Shown: one piece after another, positions 17,509-28,035 of the stretch
How positions within the stretch are numbered: position 1 is the first letter of the stretch
Layout: each line of letters begins with the position of its first letter
NCBI GenBank assembly: GCA_025363455.1
Contig: JANYDW010000068.1
Span: 1-64,000, forward strand
Length of the DNA: 64,000 nt
Direction of reading: 5' to 3'
From: Oleiharenicola sp.
GTDB lineage: Bacteria; Verrucomicrobiota; Verrucomicrobiia; Opitutales; Opitutaceae
Translations under genes and position numbers: made by a program
Notes under the pieces: generated by a model
Seen by the model: the letters and a program-made list of their open reading frames with translations, nothing else
Told to the model about the DNA's origin: nothing
Databases searched by the model: none

Positions 17509-17602
17509 GGATGGGTTGCGGCGACCGGAAGGTGATTCTGGCAGAGAAACCTTGCCTCGCCGTCGCCCGCTGCTTTCCTCACGCTCACGGTCACTTCCAC
17601 GC

Positions 17603-19021
17603 GTGCTATTCAATTCGCTTACCTTTGTTGTTTTTTTCGCCCTGGTGATGGGCGGGTATTGGTCCCTCCGCTCTTGGGATGCGCGTAAGAATCTGCTGCT
17701 GGTCGCCAGCTACATCTTCTACGGCGCTTGGAATCCGCCGTTCGCCCTGCTGCTCTTCGCCACGACCACGCTCGACTACTGGCTCGGCGCACGCATCGCG
17801 GCGGCCCCCGCCGGTGCCCGCAAAGGCTGGCTGGTGGCCAGCGTCACCGCCAATCTGAGCATGCTGGGTTTTTTCAAGTACGGGAACTTCCTGCTCGAGA
17901 ACACCCAGTGGCTGCTCGCCCGCGCCGGCATCGCCTATCATCCGCCGCACCTCGACCTGTTCCTGCCCATTGGCATCTCGTTCTACACCTTTCATTCGCT
18001 GTCTTATACGCTCGACGTCTACCGCGGGGCGACCACACCGACCCGGTCACTGCGTGATTTCCTGCTCGCCGTTTCCTTCTTCCCGCAGTTGGTGGCCGGG
18101 CCGATTGTACGGGCCGCGGACTTCCTGCCGCAATGCGCGACCCCGCCCAACCCGCTCAAGCACCGGCTCCAGTGGGGCCTGTTCCTGATGTCGCTGGGTA
18201 TGTTTCAGAAGATCGTACTAGCGGACACGCTCCTCGCCCCGGTGGCCGACAGCATCTTCGGCCATCCCGGCCCGGTGCTGCCCCTCGACGCGTGGACCGG
18301 GGTCATCGCCTTTTCCGGACAGATCTTCTTCGACTTCTCGGGCTACTCGACCTGCGCCATCGGCGCGGCGCTGTGCCTCGGGTTTCACCTGAAGGACAAT
18401 TTCCTGTTTCCCTTCGCCGCGGTGGGTTTCTCTGATTTCTGGCGACGCTGGCACATCTCGCTGTCCACTTTTCTGCGCGACTACCTCTACTTTCCGCTCG
18501 GCGGCAACCGGGTCGGCGCCGTCCGGGCCGCAGTGAACCTCATCATCGTGATGTTCCTCGGTGGACTCTGGCATGGCGCGAAGTGGACGTTCGTGGTGTG
18601 GGGCCTGATCCACGGCCTCTGCCTCGTGGTCGAGCATGCGTTCCGCACGCTGACCAAGGACGGCGCGTGGAAGGAAACCTTGCCGGCCAAGCTCCTGCTG
18701 TGCCTGGTGACCTATTTCTTCGTCTGCATCTCGTGGGTGTTTTTCCGTGCGCCGGACTTTTCTGGCGCTGGCCTGCTGCTCGGCGCCATGGCGGGACAAA
18801 TTCCCGTGGGCGAAGCCATTCTTACCACCCGGGAAATTCTGCAGGTCGGGCTCGTGATCTTCGGCCTCTGGCTGGTGCAGTGGCGCCTGCGCGACACTTC
18901 CCTCGAGGCGGCCATCGGGCGCAAACCGGCCTGGCTCATCGCCGCCGTCTGGACCCTCATGCTCGGCGGCATCATCCTTACCCAAGGCAGCGGCAATGCA
19001 TTCATCTACTTCCAATTTTGA
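17603..19021 (+). CDS. MBOAT-family membrane O-acyltransferase (AlgI/DltB-like)
   Basis: A 472-residue polytopic membrane protein. The start LFNSLTFVVFF, the core FFPQLVAGPIVRAADFLPQ, SGYSTCAIGAAL, FWRRWHISLSTFLRDYLYFPLGG and the catalytic-His segment GGLWHGAKWTFVVWG are all signatures of the MBOAT family that acylates secreted polysaccharides or teichoic acids. About ten hydrophobic segments are visible. The GTG at 17603 is preferred because family members begin with this exact hydrophobic stretch; the frame is open upstream only through a palindromic repeat. The next gene overlaps by 26 bp and encodes an SGNH-like partner, a pairing typical of exopolysaccharide acetylation systems. The polymer modified is not known. 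Confidence 0.9.
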   Translation: MLFNSLTFVVFFALVMGGYWSLRSWDARKNLLLVASYIFYGAWNPPFALLLFATTTLDYWLGARIAAAPAGARKGWLVASVTANLSMLGFFKYGNFLLENTQWLLARAGIAYHPPHLDLFLPIGISFYTFHSLSYTLDVYRGATTPTRSLRDFLLAVSFFPQLVAGPIVRAADFLPQCATPPNPLKHRLQWGLFLMSLGMFQKIVLADTLLAPVADSIFGHPGPVLPLDAWTGVIAFSGQIFFDFSGYSTCAIGAALCLGFHLKDNFLFPFAAVGFSDFWRRWHISLSTFLRDYLYFPLGGNRVGAVRAAVNLIIVMFLGGLWHGAKWTFVVWGLIHGLCLVVEHAFRTLTKDGAWKETLPAKLLLCLVTYFFVCISWVFFRAPDFSGAGLLLGAMAGQIPVGEAILTTREILQVGLVIFGLWLVQWRLRDTSLEAAIGRKPAWLIAAVWTLMLGGIILTQGSGNAFIYFQF

Positions 19022-20072
19022 TTTCCAGCGCCCGATCCCGGTCCTGCCGTGGCGCGGAATGCTGCTGGCAACGCTGCTGCTGACGGCGCTCGGCACGGTC
19101 GCTTGGGAGATCCGCGCGCGCGCCCTGGGTTACGCCCCCTGCCTCAACGACACCTCCGACCTCTGGGCTGACCAGCGCGAGAAGGTTGCGCCTGACTCGG
19201 TGGTCATCATCGGTGATTCGCGCGCGTTGTTCGACATGGATCTCGACGCCCTGCAACAGGGCCTCGGCTCCCGGCCCCTCCAACTCGCCCTCGTCGGCAG
19301 CTGTGCCTACCCGATCCTGGATAATCTCGCGAATGACGAAACTTTCCACGGCACGATCATCTGCAGCATCATCCCGGCCATCTGGCTGGCCCCGCCGGAG
19401 GCCCCGCCTTATAAAAACTCCCTCACGGCGCTCAACCGCCTCCGCACCCGGACCGTAGCCCAGAAGGCGAGCCACCACCTCGGGATGCTGCTCGAGGAAC
19501 AGATCGCCTTCATGAAACAGGATGATCTGGTTTTGAGTCAGTTGGTGGCGAAGATCCCGGTGCCCAACCGCGCCGCCTATATGGCGCCTCCGGCGCTGCC
19601 GCCCTTTTTTGCGACGATCGCCCGCGACCGGCGCACCCGGATGACGGAATCCTGCGTACTGCCTGGCGCCCTGCAGGAGCGCGTCAAGCAAGGTTGGATC
19701 CCGCTTTTCTCGCCACCAAAGTTTCCCGACTTCATGCCGAAGGAGGTCCTGGCCGGCATGGCAGCGTCCAGCGAGGCCCGCTTCGGCCAGACCGTGGTCG
19801 CCGTGAACAAGATCCGCGCGCGCGGCGGCAAGGTGGTCTTCATCCGCTTCCCGCACAGCGGGGAACTAAAGAAATTTGAGGACGCCGGCCTCCCGCGCGA
19901 AGGCCCGTGGACCCGCTTGATGAACGAAACCGGCGTGCCCAACATCTATTACTCGGATTATCCCGAGCTGGTCTATGAGTGCCCCGAATGGTCACACCTG
20001 TCGGGCCCCCAGTCGGTCGAATTTACGCAACGGCTCGTACCCCACCTGCAAGCTGCGCTGGCAAAAAAATAG
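18996..20072 (+). CDS. SGNH-hydrolase-like membrane-anchored protein, MBOAT partner
   Basis: A 358-residue protein overlapping the MBOAT gene by 26 bp. One membrane segment (about residues 22-40, GMLLATLLLTALGTVAW) anchors a periplasmic domain. VVIIGDSRALFDMD fits block I of SGNH enzymes (catalytic Ser of GDS), and WSHLSGPQS near the C-terminus fits the closing Asp/Glu-x-x-His block. Such proteins work next to MBOAT acyltransferases as the periplasmic acetyl-transfer step (AlgJ/AlgX, PatB type). The overlap suggests translational coupling. The enzymatic role is inferred from motif and partner. Confidence 0.75.
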   Translation: MHSSTSNFDFQRPIPVLPWRGMLLATLLLTALGTVAWEIRARALGYAPCLNDTSDLWADQREKVAPDSVVIIGDSRALFDMDLDALQQGLGSRPLQLALVGSCAYPILDNLANDETFHGTIICSIIPAIWLAPPEAPPYKNSLTALNRLRTRTVAQKASHHLGMLLEEQIAFMKQDDLVLSQLVAKIPVPNRAAYMAPPALPPFFATIARDRRTRMTESCVLPGALQERVKQGWIPLFSPPKFPDFMPKEVLAGMAASSEARFGQTVVAVNKIRARGGKVVFIRFPHSGELKKFEDAGLPREGPWTRLMNETGVPNIYYSDYPELVYECPEWSHLSGPQSVEFTQRLVPHLQAALAKK

Positions 20073-20094
20073 GTTCCGGCCAAAACCGGCCAGT

Positions 20095-20502
20095 CTATAT
20101 GCCCGCCTCGAGAAAGCGTGCCTCCACGCAGGCGATGAATTCCGGGATCGAGAACGGCTTGGCCAGATAGCTGTCGGCTTCGAGCTCAATGCTGGATTTC
20201 TTTGAGGCACCGACCCAGTCTCCGGTCATCAGGACGAACTGGCAGTAGCGCGTCGCTTCATTTTCGCGCAGCTCCCGCAACACCTTGCGCCCGTCGCCAC
20301 TACCCAAGTGCACGTCGGAGACCACCAGCGTGGGCTTGAACTTCAGAGCCAGGGCCACCCCCTCCTCGGCGGTCGCGCACGATTGAACCTGGCATCCCAT
20401 GGCCTCTAGCGTGGCCAACAGCGTGTCCCGAAACATGTCGTCATCTTCGATGATCAATACTGACCGGGGCTTGGCGAATGAGGGCGGGTTGGGGCCATCC
20501 AT
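20095..20502 (-). CDS. Stand-alone receiver-domain protein
   Basis: A 135-residue CheY-like protein with a receiver domain only: acidic pair in LIIEDDDMF, phospho-acceptor Asp in VVSDVHLGSGDG, Thr in VLMTGD and Lys in YLAKPFS. No output domain is present, so it likely relays phosphate to a partner or acts by protein contact. The nearest kinase on this strand is the hybrid kinase at 22429-26640, but adjacency is weak evidence of pairing. The short N-terminal extension (MDGPNPPSFAKPR) is not conserved-looking and the real start may be a little later. Confidence 0.88.
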   Translation of the reverse strand: MDGPNPPSFAKPRSVLIIEDDDMFRDTLLATLEAMGCQVQSCATAEEGVALALKFKPTLVVSDVHLGSGDGRKVLRELRENEATRYCQFVLMTGDWVGASKKSSIELEADSYLAKPFSIPEFIACVEARFLEAGI

Positions 20503-20684
20503 GGCCTGAAGAGTAGGCCGACCGGTCGCCCTGGCAATGGCGTTCCGCGGCTCCGGCCAACCCGTTTTCTCCCGGAAGCCGAACTTCGGTCGATAACCCG
20601 GGAACGGGCCATTGACGATTTATGCAATCCGGGCTGGGATTTGCGGGGAACCAGCCGGGCCGAGGTGTTATGCCGGCTTAACCC

Positions 20685-21149
20685 ATGACCTCCCCTTCCC
20701 CGCATGCTGCGCTCCGAGCCATCCTCTGGGGCGGTCTGCTCGCCGCGGCCGGTGATTATTTTTTCGCGCACATCTTTTATGCCTGGCGGCTGGGCGTGTT
20801 CCAAAATGTCGCCGGCGGGCTCATTGGGCGCGATGTGGCCCGGGCCGGCGGCGTGCCCACATATGTGCTGGGAGTGGGCCTGCATTTCCTGATCGGGATC
20901 ATTTGGGCGGCGATCTTCTGGGGCCTGAGCCGGCGGATTCCCGCCCTGCTAAAATACGCCGTGCCCGCCGGCTTGATCTACGGCCTCGTCGTGTACCTCG
21001 GCATGAATTGCGTGGTGGTGCCGCTCTCGGCGCTGCATGCGCCCCTCAAGCTCCCGCCCCTCTTGTCGTGGCCCGCCGCCGCGCACCTGGTCCTCGTCGG
21101 CCTGCCGATCGCGCTGGCGGCGCGGAGATATGCGCCGGCCAACTTATGA
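20685..21149 (+). CDS. Four-helix integral membrane protein, unknown
   Basis: A 154-residue membrane protein with four hydrophobic segments (about residues 10-33, 58-80, 88-113 and 125-146). The Asp in AAGDYFFAHIF at the first helix and a His between segments 3 and 4 are the only charged positions in or next to the helices. No family is assigned. It is divergent from the receiver gene and appears to be a single-gene unit; the sequence after it carries a perfect 25-bp inverted repeat. Confidence 0.65.
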   Translation: MTSPSPHAALRAILWGGLLAAAGDYFFAHIFYAWRLGVFQNVAGGLIGRDVARAGGVPTYVLGVGLHFLIGIIWAAIFWGLSRRIPALLKYAVPAGLIYGLVVYLGMNCVVVPLSALHAPLKLPPLLSWPAAAHLVLVGLPIALAARRYAPANL

Positions 21150-21275
21150 TTTACGATTCATGATAAATGATTGGACGAAGCGCCGAACCGGCCGGTCCTG
21201 AAAATACCATCAATACCCCGAAGCTTCGGCCGTCGCCAGGCCTATGGCCGACAGGTGCTTCGGCCTGGTCGGGAG

Positions 21276-21352
21276 GTAGGAGCCTGCTTGCAGGCGATTC
21301 TGCAGTCGGTCCGGTGGCGGGAGTTCCGAATCGCCTGCAAGCAGGCTCCTAC
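21276..21352. repeat. Perfect 25-bp inverted repeat, palindromic element
   Basis: Arms 21276-21300 (GTAGGAGCCTGCTTGCAGGC...) and 21328-21352 are exact reverse complements around a 27-base loop. The 21150-21428 spacer holds no gene. The motif resembles the mobile palindromic elements seen at other spacers here, but it is a different sequence family. Confidence 0.85.
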
Positions 21353-21428
21353 AAAAACGGCCAAAAACGGCGGCCAGGCGGATCTGATCAATGCCTCGGG
21401 GCTGGCCCCGAGGATCTTTATCTTCTCC

Positions 21429-22298
21429 TCACGGTTTCCAGCGGTAGGCGCGGAGCAAATTCTCGTTCATCGACGGCATGATGAGCAGACCCTGCTCGAC
21501 GAGATACGTGTGGTCGGCGGTCCCGCGTACCAGCTTCATGAGCGGCGTCGATTTGCCGTCGGCGGTAACATGGAGAACGTCGCCGGTCAGCCAGTCGGTC
21601 ACCGTGTAGCCGCCGCGACCGTCAGGCTCGAGACCGTCGATGTGGCAGACCGGCTGATCACCGAGGCGGCCCAGCTGCTGGTCCGCATAGGCCACCGTCG
21701 AGATGTGCCCGAGCTGCTCCTTGCCGTCGGCCCCGCGGATTGACCAGCCGCCGAGCAGCAGACGGTCCTTCTCCGCCTTCAGACCGTTGAGGCTGCCGGT
21801 CTTCGCCTTGTCGAGTTTGTACCACGGCGCAAATTTGCCGGCGCTCAGGCGAAACACCGTGCCGAGCCGGCCGTTGCACACGTAGACATTGCCGGCCGCA
21901 TCGGCGGTGCAGTCATTGAAATTGCCGATGCCATCCGCCGGGGCATACCGGGCCACAATCTTGCCGGCCGCGATGTCGATCTCCGCCATATCGGGTTCGT
22001 CGCCGACATACAGGCGGCCGTTGGCCAGGGCCAGGCCCTTGGGATCCTCCAGGCCGGTCACCCATTTCAGCTGGAGGATCTTGCCCTCGGCGCTGACCCG
22101 GCTGATGAAACCGTCGCCTGGCACCGCGCCTTTGTCGTGGGTGCCCATGTTCGAAACGTAGAATTCGTTGCGGCCGGCGTCGAACACGACGGACTCGGGT
22201 CCGATGAAACCGGGGGTTTCCCAAAGCAAGACAGGGGTCTGCGCAGGGGCGCAGACGGTGGTGACAACAAGAGCCAGACAAGCAGACAGGTATTTCAT
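21429..22298 (-). CDS. Secreted six-bladed propeller (SMP-30/gluconolactonase-like)
   Basis: A 289-residue exported protein with a signal peptide (residues 1-19, YLSACLALVVTTVCAPAQ). The repeated strands (ESVVFDAGRNEFYVSNM, DPKGLALANGRLYVGD, IGNFNDCTADAAGNVYVCN, SLNGLKAEKDRLLLGGWS, IDGLEPDGRGGYTVTDWL) match the SMP-30/gluconolactonase propeller pattern, including the N-D pair that helps bind metal in the family. A hydrolase role on sugar lactones is possible, but secreted members are often uncharacterised. The ATG at 22298 gives the signal peptide; a longer in-frame start adds 15 unconvincing residues. Confidence 0.78.
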   Translation of the reverse strand: MKYLSACLALVVTTVCAPAQTPVLLWETPGFIGPESVVFDAGRNEFYVSNMGTHDKGAVPGDGFISRVSAEGKILQLKWVTGLEDPKGLALANGRLYVGDEPDMAEIDIAAGKIVARYAPADGIGNFNDCTADAAGNVYVCNGRLGTVFRLSAGKFAPWYKLDKAKTGSLNGLKAEKDRLLLGGWSIRGADGKEQLGHISTVAYADQQLGRLGDQPVCHIDGLEPDGRGGYTVTDWLTGDVLHVTADGKSTPLMKLVRGTADHTYLVEQGLLIMPSMNENLLRAYRWKP

Positions 22299-22428
22299 GA
22301 TGGGGAGGGGTGCCGCCACCCTAGCCAAGAAAGCGGTCCGCACAAATGGAGCGTGGCCGTATGACCCGGACGCTCAGGCGCCCGCCCGGCAACCCAAGGC
22401 TTCGAAGGCCCGGCCAGGCCGGTCGCAC

Positions 22429-25400
22429 TCAGCGGACTGCCGGCCCCGTGGTGCGCCACCGCTCCAAGACCAGCTGGAGTTCCTTCAGGCGGACGGGCTT
22501 GCTCAGGTAATCGTCCATCCCGGAAGCCAGGCACTTCTCCCGGTCGCCTTGCATGGCATTAGCGGTAAGGGCAACGATTCGTATCGGCGCTTTCCACGGG
22601 CAGGCTACACCGGTGGCGCGCTCACGCTCGCGGATCAGCCGCGTCGCTTCGAAACCGTCCATCTCCGGCATCTGGCAATCCATGAAAATCAGATCGTAGG
22701 AGACCCGGTCCAACACCTCAAGGACCTCGATGCCGTTCGCGACGGCGTCGGCGGAAAAACCGAACTTCCGCAGCCAGCCCAGCGCAACTTTCTGGTTCAC
22801 CGCATTGTCCTCCGCCAGCAAGATGCGCACGCTAGCGACGGGCGGCGCCTCGCCCCCGGCCGCCGGCGGCGGCGGACCATCGGCTGGCGGCGCCTTGGGC
22901 AGGTCGACCATCCCCGCCTTACCGATAACCGTCACCAAGCAATCGAACAGGCGGGATTGCTTGGCCGGTTTGCTGAGAGACGCATCGATTCCGACCGCCT
23001 GCATTTTCTCTTCCGAAAGGGCCTCGCCGAGTTTGGTAAGGACGATCAGCTTCGTTCCCGCAATGGCCGGTTCGGCCTTGATCGCCCGCGCCAGGGTCAG
23101 GCCATCCATTTCCGGCATGTCGACATCCAGCAGGGCGATGTCGTAGGGCCGCCCCTCTGACGCGGCCTCGCGCAACGCACGCAGAGCCTCGTGCCCGCCC
23201 GCCGCACTGCCTTTCTGGAGCTTCCAAGCGAAGATCTGGTGGCGCAGGATCTGCCGGCTCGTCGCATTGTCATCGACGACGAGCACGCGGAGGTTCGACC
23301 AGCCGTCCCGTTCCCCTGCGAGCGGCGGCTGGTCAGTCGGGCGTTCAAACCGCGCCGTGAACCAGAAGGTCGAGCCCTTGCCCTCCTCGCTCTTCACGCC
23401 AATCTCACCTCCCATCATGGTCACCAGCTGCTTGGAGATGGCGAGACCGAGACCGGTGCCGCCGTAGCGGCGCGTGGTGGAATTGTCCGCCTGCGAGAAA
23501 GCCTGGAAGAGGCGCGTCTGAGCCTCAGGCGGGATGCCCACCCCGGTGTCCCGCACCTCGAAGCGCAGGATCACATGCTCGCTGGTCTCGGACTGCGGCA
23601 CCGCCCGCACCAGCACCTCGCCCCCGGTGGTGAACTTGAGGGCATTGCCCACCAGGTTCACGAGCACTTGCCGCAGGCGGCCGGGATCCCCGCGCAGGAG
23701 CCGGGGCAGTTCCGGCGTCAGGTCCATGACGAGTTCGGTCTGCTTCGCGAGGGCCCGCTGGGCCAGCATGTCGATGGTGGTCTCAACCGTCTCCGTGAGG
23801 TCAAAGTCCAGGATCTCGAAGGTCAGTTTGCCGGCCTCCATCTTGGAAAAATCGAGCACGTCGTTGATCACGGTGAGCAGCGTGTCGGCGCTGGTGCGGA
23901 TGGTCTCCGCGTATTCGCGCTGCAGCGGATCAAGGTCCAGGTCCAGCAGCAGGCCGGTCATGCCGATCACGCCATTCATCGGCGTGCGGATCTCATGACT
24001 CATGTTGGCGAGGAACTCGCTCTTGACGCGGCTCGCCACCTCGGCGGCCTCTTTGGCGACGAGCAGCTCGGCGGTGCGCGTCTGCACCCGCTGCTCCAGA
24101 TCGGCGTTGAGCAGGCGATAGCGCTCCTCGCTCAAAGACAAGGCCGTTGATTTTTCCAAAGTCTCCTCAATCTGGCGGCCCAGCCGGGCGTTGGTGGCGT
24201 TGAGCTCGCTGGTCCGTTCGGTCACCACCCGCTCCAATCGTTCGTTCTCCCGCCGCTGGAGATAGGACGAAAACCAAAGGATCAGAGCCAGCAGTCCAAG
24301 GGCCGACGCGCCGTACAATACCCACGCCAGGGTGGTGCGATACCAGGGCGGGCGCACGGTGAACGCCAGCCGGGCCTCTCCGCCGGGCCCGAGGCCGGCC
24401 GTCACGGGGCGGACGCGAAACACATAATTTCCTTCCTTCAAGCGGTTGTACGTCACCGAGCCCACCGCACCGGTCGAGACCCACGGGGTGCCCGCTCCCT
24501 CCAGCTGTACCTCGAAGGTGAGGGGGGTCGCAAACGGATTGGCCGGAGCGGCAAAGCGGAAGACCAGGGAATTGTCGCTGTAGTCGAGCGCGGGCAGGGA
24601 ACCCGCCGGCCCGAAAGTCTGGCGGCTGCTGGCGGGGAATTCCACGGAGGTGATCAGCGCCTGCGGTGCCCGCACCTCCACCTGCGGCAGGCGCAGATCC
24701 ATCCGGGCCAACCGACGTTGTTCAAACATCCAGATCACCCCGTCGTCCTCCGCCGTGTAACTGGTGGGGGCGAAACCGACGCGGCCGATTTTGACGGGCC
24801 GATTGCCTCCCGCCGCCGTCCGGTCGATCACTTCGGTGGCGCCGTTGGCGGTGTACCACAAGCGGCCGAAGCTGTCGGTGACGGGTCGCCCGCCGGCCAG
24901 AGCCAGCTGGGGCAGGCGGGCGAGGATTTCGCGATCTTCCACAATCTTCCGGGTCGCTTCATCGAAACGATAGAGGTGGGTCGCCACATGAAAGCGGGCG
25001 ATCCCATCCAGCTCGTAGATTTCCGCCCAGCCTTCGCCCAGACCGTCCTTGGCCGTAAAAATCTCCAGCTTCGGCGCGGCGCCAGCAGGATCCACCCGAC
25101 CGATCCGGCCGTTCCCCAGCTCCACCCAGCCGACGCCCGAGGCCTCCACGGTTGCACCGTAACTGTCGCTCAGCTCGGGAGCCATGATCCGGTGGGCCGT
25201 GAAACCCTCCGCGGTGGACTTGATCGTGCCATATTCGCCCCGCGCCACATAGGAGATGCCCTGCGGGCCGGACCGGGCTACCCCGACCCGCGCATTGACG
25301 ACGCCGGGCAGGACCAGTTTCCAGCGGTCGTTCTCCAGGACAAAGATCCCCTCGTCGTTCGACCCGAATAATTGTCCATCTACATCTTCCAGCGTGAACA

Positions 25401-26640
25401 GATAACGCCCCGGAGGCGAGTCCTCCTCAAACCCTTCCAGGCGGCCGCCGGGCTCATAGCGGCCGCGGATGGCCACGCCGTCAGCGAGGAGCCAGAGGCG
25501 GCCGGCATGGCGCAGCGGCCGCGCGAAATTGAGGCCGCGCGCCAGGAACGGTTCATAGTGCGAAATAGGCGAGGGATATTCGACCCGCGCCACCCCATCG
25601 ATCAACAGGGCCCAGAGGATGCCATCTTGCGTGTAATGCAGCTGCTGCACCCGGGCGAGCCGGTGATCAAGGGAACGGTCCAGCACCTGGGTGATCTTTC
25701 CCGTGCGGTCGAAGAAAACAATGCCCACCGTGTCGATCGCAGCGGCGAAGTGACCTGCCCCGACCGCGCATAGATCGGTGATCCGGTGTCCGGCATTGAG
25801 CAAACCGGGCCCGCCAAAATCCTTGAATTCCTCCCCGTTGAAGAGTTTCAGGCCGGCGGCCGCCGTGCCCACCAGCAGTTCGCCCGGCTGGAATGGAATG
25901 GTGGCCGACACGCTTTCGCTCACTAACATCTCCGCCGCATGCACCTGTTCCATCCCCCCGCCCGTTTTCAGCCGGAACAGCCCGCCGGATGATTGATTGC
26001 TCACGTACACATCGGACTTCAGCGGGAAGATCCGGTCGATGCCCCCGAGATTGCCGACCAAGCTGGGGGTCTCGCCGGGCCGCCACGATACAATCGCCCC
26101 GGAGCCGCCATACCAGAACCAGCGGTCCGGATGCATGGCGACCGAGACCAGCCTGGTTTTTTGCGCCGCCACTTCGGGCGGAAGGTCGGCGACCGGCGAC
26201 AATCGCCAGCGCGCCCCTTCGAGCAGTTCAATCCGCCCGATGGCGTTCTCCACGCCGGTGTAGATCCGGCCTTCCGGGTCAACCGCCACGGAGCCGACCG
26301 CCGGCGGGTCATCCGCGGCGCGAAAGGTTTCCCAACGGACGCCATCACCGAAGGCGAGTTCTTGCTGCGACACCACGAGGATGCGACCGTCGCGCAGCAA
26401 ATGCATGTCCCTGGGGGCCGAGCTCAGTCCGAGCGCCTCTGGCCCGAAAACAACAAAGGAGGGAGCCCCCGTTTCAGACAGCCCTGCCGGCGCAGCGGAC
26501 ATTCCCTTGAGGGATGCTCCACTCCCACCAAGAAAAATTGCCGTTAAGATCCCTGCCAGGCACCCTCCCCAGGCTCGCCGCCTAGGGAACGGTCGGTTCG
26601 GGGGATTGGCCCGGGGTGGATGAAGAGCGTTCGTATACAT
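22429..26640 (-). CDS. Hybrid two-component sensor kinase with Reg_prop propeller, Y_Y_Y and two receivers
   Basis: About 1403 residues. Order of parts: an N-terminal hydrophobic export/anchor segment; a large periplasmic region of Reg_prop-like propeller blades (for example [28 protein letters not shown]); a Y_Y_Y-like immunoglobulin domain ([32 protein letters not shown]); one membrane segment ([19 protein letters not shown]); a coiled coil; HisKA with the phospho-His in [13 protein letters not shown]; HATPase ([23 protein letters not shown]); receiver 1 ([16 protein letters not shown]); receiver 2 ([26 protein letters not shown]). This is the architecture of polysaccharide-sensing hybrid systems, but here no DNA-binding domain is attached, so output must go through another regulator. 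The start is uncertain: ATG 26640 is used, and 26691 is also open. Confidence 0.9.
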   Translation of the reverse strand: MYTNALHPPRANPPNRPFPRRRAWGGCLAGILTAIFLGGSGASLKGMSAAPAGLSETGAPSFVVFGPEALGLSSAPRDMHLLRDGRILVVSQQELAFGDGVRWETFRAADDPPAVGSVAVDPEGRIYTGVENAIGRIELLEGARWRLSPVADLPPEVAAQKTRLVSVAMHPDRWFWYGGSGAIVSWRPGETPSLVGNLGGIDRIFPLKSDVYVSNQSSGGLFRLKTGGGMEQVHAAEMLVSESVSATIPFQPGELLVGTAAAGLKLFNGEEFKDFGGPGLLNAGHRITDLCAVGAGHFAAAIDTVGIVFFDRTGKITQVLDRSLDHRLARVQQLHYTQDGILWALLIDGVARVEYPSPISHYEPFLARGLNFARPLRHAGRLWLLADGVAIRGRYEPGGRLEGFEEDSPPGRYLFTLEDVDGQLFGSNDEGIFVLENDRWKLVLPGVVNARVGVARSGPQGISYVARGEYGTIKSTAEGFTAHRIMAPELSDSYGATVEASGVGWVELGNGRIGRVDPAGAAPKLEIFTAKDGLGEGWAEIYELDGIARFHVATHLYRFDEATRKIVEDREILARLPQLALAGGRPVTDSFGRLWYTANGATEVIDRTAAGGNRPVKIGRVGFAPTSYTAEDDGVIWMFEQRRLARMDLRLPQVEVRAPQALITSVEFPASSRQTFGPAGSLPALDYSDNSLVFRFAAPANPFATPLTFEVQLEGAGTPWVSTGAVGSVTYNRLKEGNYVFRVRPVTAGLGPGGEARLAFTVRPPWYRTTLAWVLYGASALGLLALILWFSSYLQRRENERLERVVTERTSELNATNARLGRQIEETLEKSTALSLSEERYRLLNADLEQRVQTRTAELLVAKEAAEVASRVKSEFLANMSHEIRTPMNGVIGMTGLLLDLDLDPLQREYAETIRTSADTLLTVINDVLDFSKMEAGKLTFEILDFDLTETVETTIDMLAQRALAKQTELVMDLTPELPRLLRGDPGRLRQVLVNLVGNALKFTTGGEVLVRAVPQSETSEHVILRFEVRDTGVGIPPEAQTRLFQAFSQADNSTTRRYGGTGLGLAISKQLVTMMGGEIGVKSEEGKGSTFWFTARFERPTDQPPLAGERDGWSNLRVLVVDDNATSRQILRHQIFAWKLQKGSAAGGHEALRALREAASEGRPYDIALLDVDMPEMDGLTLARAIKAEPAIAGTKLIVLTKLGEALSEEKMQAVGIDASLSKPAKQSRLFDCLVTVIGKAGMVDLPKAPPADGPPPPAAGGEAPPVASVRILLAEDNAVNQKVALGWLRKFGFSADAVANGIEVLEVLDRVSYDLIFMDCQMPEMDGFEATRLIRERERATGVACPWKAPIRIVALTANAMQGDREKCLASGMDDYLSKPVRLKELQLVLERWRTTGPAVR

Positions 26641-26994
26641 GATCTCACAGCCTGTTGCCTGGCTGCATGGCCCTGCGGTCGGGTTGGCCATGGGCCTCTA
26701 ACGTTTTCAAGACGCTGTGACCGAAGTGCCGCGTTATCAAGCGTCGGAACGAGAAAGAATTATTCCACCGTCCCACCTCCCGGGCTTCGGAATCCCGGCC
26801 ACAATGGTGGTACCCGACGCGGGTGAAACGACCTGGCCACAGCGCGTGTTTTCAAACCACTCTGTCATCATGATCCCGCGAATAACTTGATGAATTCGTC
26901 ACCTGGAGGTCGGGGTTTATCCGCGAGACGATGTCCGATGTCGGGCATAAAGCCCGACCTACAAATGACGGTTACGTAGGGAAGACCACACCTG
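26641..26994. other. Intergenic stretch without a gene
   Basis: No gene supported in these 354 bases. The only structure is an inverted repeat at about 26908-26960 (AGGTCGGGGTTTATC... pairing with GGGCATAAAGCCCGACCT), which is related to the palindrome at 52295-52372. Promoter sequences for the leftward hybrid kinase must lie near 26640-26760. Confidence 0.5.
26908..26960. repeat. Palindrome, GGGCATAAAGCCC family (copy 1)
   Basis: Imperfect inverted repeat AGGTCGGGGTTTAT.../...CATAAAGCCCGACCT with an inner hairpin GTCGGGC-ATAAA-GCCCGAC. A similar arm pair occurs at 52295-52372. Confidence 0.6.
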
Positions 26995-27744
26995 TCAGGG
27001 CACGGACTTGAGCGAACGGCTGGGATCAACCGTGCTGAGCTCATCGAACCGGGCACCCTGGCGCGGATAATTCCAGCACGGGCCGGTGATGAGGCCGTTT
27101 TCGTAGTTCGCCTCGCCCCACGGTTTGCCGTCTGGATAAAAGGCCTTGAACGGTCCGTGCGGGACCCCGCTACGATAAGTGGTCTCGAACCGGCTTCCGT
27201 CCGGAAATTGTTTCACCTGCGGCCCGTCGCGCTTCTCCCGGCCCAGGAGTTGCCGGTAGGCCGTGATCTCCTCGGAGCCACCGGTCATTTCCCCCTTGGC
27301 GCGCACGGTGACGACGCCCTGCTGAAGCTTGCCGTCGGCATCATCATACATGAACCAGATCACTCTCCGGCCATCGACCGTTTTCACCGCCAGCTCGGCA
27401 TGATCCCGTCGGATGGGGAACAAGGCCACGTAGTCCTCCCCCGCCTCGGGCCCAAAGGCCTGCTGCAGGAGCCGGCCGGGGCCGACCATCTCGTCGTGGC
27501 GGACAAAAAGCCGATCCGCATGCTCGAGGAAGAACTGGTCGGCACCCGTGAGAAATTTAAACACGTGGTCCACAATCATCTTTTCCTGTCTCGCCCGCTT
27601 CATCTCCAGATACCGTGGCACGAGAAACCACCCCAGGAGCGCGATCACGACGATCAGGGCCGCGCCGGCTTCCCATGGGAATCGCCGGCGCCGCTTGTCC
27701 GCCGAGAACTCCCGGATCGGGGCCCATGAATGATCGGTACTCAT
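26995..27744 (-). CDS. Membrane-anchored protein with MORN-like repeats, unknown
   Basis: A 249-residue protein. A single membrane segment near the N-terminus (WEAGAALIVVIALLGWFLVP, residues about 24-43) is followed by a charged helix that resembles pilin-like N-terminal parts. The C-terminal 60 residues hold two MORN/YwqK-type repeats (GSRFETTYRSGVPHGPFKAF and PDGKPWGEANYENG). Such repeats occur in antitoxin-like and lipid-facing proteins, but nothing specific follows. It is a single gene with an upstream hybrid kinase on the same strand, 354 bp away from its end. Confidence 0.65.
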   Translation of the reverse strand: MSTDHSWAPIREFSADKRRRRFPWEAGAALIVVIALLGWFLVPRYLEMKRARQEKMIVDHVFKFLTGADQFFLEHADRLFVRHDEMVGPGRLLQQAFGPEAGEDYVALFPIRRDHAELAVKTVDGRRVIWFMYDDADGKLQQGVVTVRAKGEMTGGSEEITAYRQLLGREKRDGPQVKQFPDGSRFETTYRSGVPHGPFKAFYPDGKPWGEANYENGLITGPCWNYPRQGARFDELSTVDPSRSLKSVP

Positions 27745-28035
27745 GCTGCGGGGATGTATGCCGGCCCGGCCGCGGAATTCAAGCCGGCGAATCGCGGCCC
27801 GGACCTTTCGGCGGCGCCAGGCTTACTTGTGGAGATGCCGCTGGGTTTCGCCTTCGGACGCCTTTCAAGGCTTACCGTTGCGCGAGCCCTTCCGTCACCA
27901 GGCGCCCCCCGTACCAACCAACGGCAGGTAGGTCACTCCCTCCCCAATAGCGGTTTCGAAACTGAATCATTACCCAACTATTTCCGCCCTTGACCGGACC
28001 ACATCGGGACACACGCTGCCCCTTCCCTACTTCAC
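27745..28035. other. Intergenic stretch before tRNA-Gln, no gene seen
   Basis: About 290 bases without a supported gene. It separates the divergent minus-strand MORN-like gene from the tRNA. TTGACC at about 27990 could be part of a weak tRNA promoter, but no good -10 box is visible. Confidence 0.4.

Noticed and set aside
21171-21743. Plus-strand frame over the palindromic spacer and into the propeller gene
   Set aside because: Crosses a mobile palindrome and is antisense to the propeller gene; no motif.
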